DNA of 18,872 nucleotides from the NCBI GenBank assembly GCA_002170735.1, contig NHIV01000046.1, forward strand, positions 1-18,872, written 5' to 3'. Below, in pieces: positions 18,075 to 18,872 of the stretch (the first letter of the stretch is position 1; the number at the start of each line of letters is the position of its first letter). The stretch comes from a bacterium TMED198 (GTDB lineage: Bacteria; Fidelibacterota; Marinisomatia; SCGC-AAA003-L08; D37C17). The translations under genes were made by a program, and so were the position numbers. A model generated the notes under the pieces. The model made no database searches and was not told the origin of the DNA. It saw only the letters and a program-made list of their open reading frames with translations.

Positions 18075-18872
18075 TTATTCTAATGCTTTTACAATTTCCT
18101 CAAAAACACTTTTGCTAATTTTTTCACTTAATTTTTCACAACCTTTCTTACCTGCATCTTCAAAGTTAATGTAGCTTGCGCCATTTGAATTAATTGTTTT
18201 TGAATAAAGCTCCTTGTTGTTTTCATTATCAAAAATATTAAATTCTAATTCTGCATAAGCATTGTACATAGCAGGAGAATTTTCAGAGTATTTAAATGGC
18301 TCTCCTTTAGATTGTGTTTTAAATTTACCTTTAATTATGAGATGAGCTTGATTTTTATCTACATTAAATCTTGCTCCATAAAATTTAACAAGCTGTTCTT
18401 TTAGAGTATTTTCTACACATGGGACATTTAAATTTTTTCCTAAATTTTTTTCAGAAATATCACAGAAAATAATTGGCCCTTTAACATTAATAATTTGGGT
18501 TACTTGAGACTGAATATTATGAGATGGTAGTATTTTTTGAGTTATAATAATTTTTTCATCAATTCTAATGGTTATTCTTTGAACTGAATTTTTAGATTTT
18601 AATTTTTGAATGAAAAATTCTGCAATGCCATTTTTATCGGTTATTGATGTAAAGTCTATTTCACTTCCTTCCATCTTGCCAATAAGGGGAATATTTTGAA
18701 TTGGTTCATCAGTTAAACTATCAGTGCATTTGACTCTAAATTTAATTACTTTATTATTTCTAGTCGTTGCATCAATCTCACCTTGAAGCAAATTGAGCTG
18801 AAATCTGTTTAGATAATCGTTCATTTTATAGGTTATTATTGAAAACAAATTTTTCTTTACAGACTCTTCATC
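18075..18872 (-). CDS. Unrecognised protein, 5' end outside window
   Basis: The frame is open to the right edge (upstream residues DEESVKKN precede the possible TTG at 18848), so the gene is probably partial and its true start is not visible. The visible part is about 265 residues. Residues about 30-115 look like an Ig-like or carboxypeptidase-regulatory-like beta domain (DEPIQNIPL, ITDKNGIAEF). The C-terminal half ends with NGASYINFEDAGKKGCEKLS and a helix EKISKSVFEEIVKAL. That resembles the end of surface-lipoprotein domains such as LPP20/FlgT or CsgG-like proteins, where a GxxAxxxA helix closes the fold; this is only a pattern impression. It ends two bases from the MORN gene, with no visible terminator. 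Confidence 0.6.
   Translation of the reverse strand, partial: DEESVKKNLFSIITYKMNDYLNRFQLNLLQGEIDATTRNNKVIKFRVKCTDSLTDEPIQNIPLIGKMEGSEIDFTSITDKNGIAEFFIQKLKSKNSVQRITIRIDEKIIITQKILPSHNIQSQVTQIINVKGPIIFCDISEKNLGKNLNVPCVENTLKEQLVKFYGARFNVDKNQAHLIIKGKFKTQSKGEPFKYSENSPAMYNAYAELEFNIFDNENNKELYSKTINSNGASYINFEDAGKKGCEKLSEKISKSVFEEIVKALE

Overview
This window looks like a piece of chromosome from an AT-rich, Gram-negative marine bacterium of the FCB group. My best guess is Candidatus Marinimicrobia (SAR406, Neomarinimicrobiota). The reasons are the secreted proteins ending in short dockerin-type repeats of the form GDVNxDGxINVLDIVxxVNxIL, the Cys-rich motifs of the form DECGVCNGxNxxC and DDGSC, an outer membrane implied by an LpxH-like enzyme and an Omp85-type barrel, and gingipain-like and PNGase F-like secreted enzymes. 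The taxonomic call is an inference. No rRNA, tRNA, IS element or CRISPR array is visible.

Layout. 1-3908 (+) is a housekeeping run: the 3' end of a pabC-like class IV aminotransferase/lyase, a long class V PLP enzyme resembling cysteine desulfurase, and ligA with a TTG start. 3966-9389 is a secreted-protein island. It holds an LRR protein with a C-terminal dockerin pair (+), an unlisted 36-codon acidic small ORF (+) with its own promoter and ribosome binding site, a gingipain-like C25 peptidase with a dockerin pair (-), and a divergently transcribed PNGase F-like protein with an N-terminal dockerin pair (+). An 18-bp perfect hairpin separates the small ORF from the peptidase. 9376-10830 (-) is a tightly coupled operon, lpxH-like -> DUF2007/zinc ribbon -> DoxX. 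10896-14018 (+) encodes a large fusion of a gluzincin-type peptidase, a beta-propeller and an Omp85-like barrel. 13996-14514 (-) and 14607-15629 (+) are divergent secreted proteins, the second a cupredoxin with a dockerin pair. 15753-17580 (-) is a three-gene redox operon: Cys-rich lipoprotein cytochrome c -> b561-like membrane protein -> YceI. The window ends with a MORN-repeat protein (+) and the 3' part of an unrecognised gene (-).

How the genes may work together. The peptidase and the PNGase F-like protein share one intergenic region and both carry dockerin modules, which suggests a surface or secreted set acting on glycoproteins. No cohesin partner is visible. The most unusual DNA-level structure is a 38-bp identical inverted repeat inside the dockerin codons of the convergent LRR and peptidase genes. 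It brackets the small ORF and lies in the same codon phase on both sides, so inversion between the copies would keep both reading frames open.
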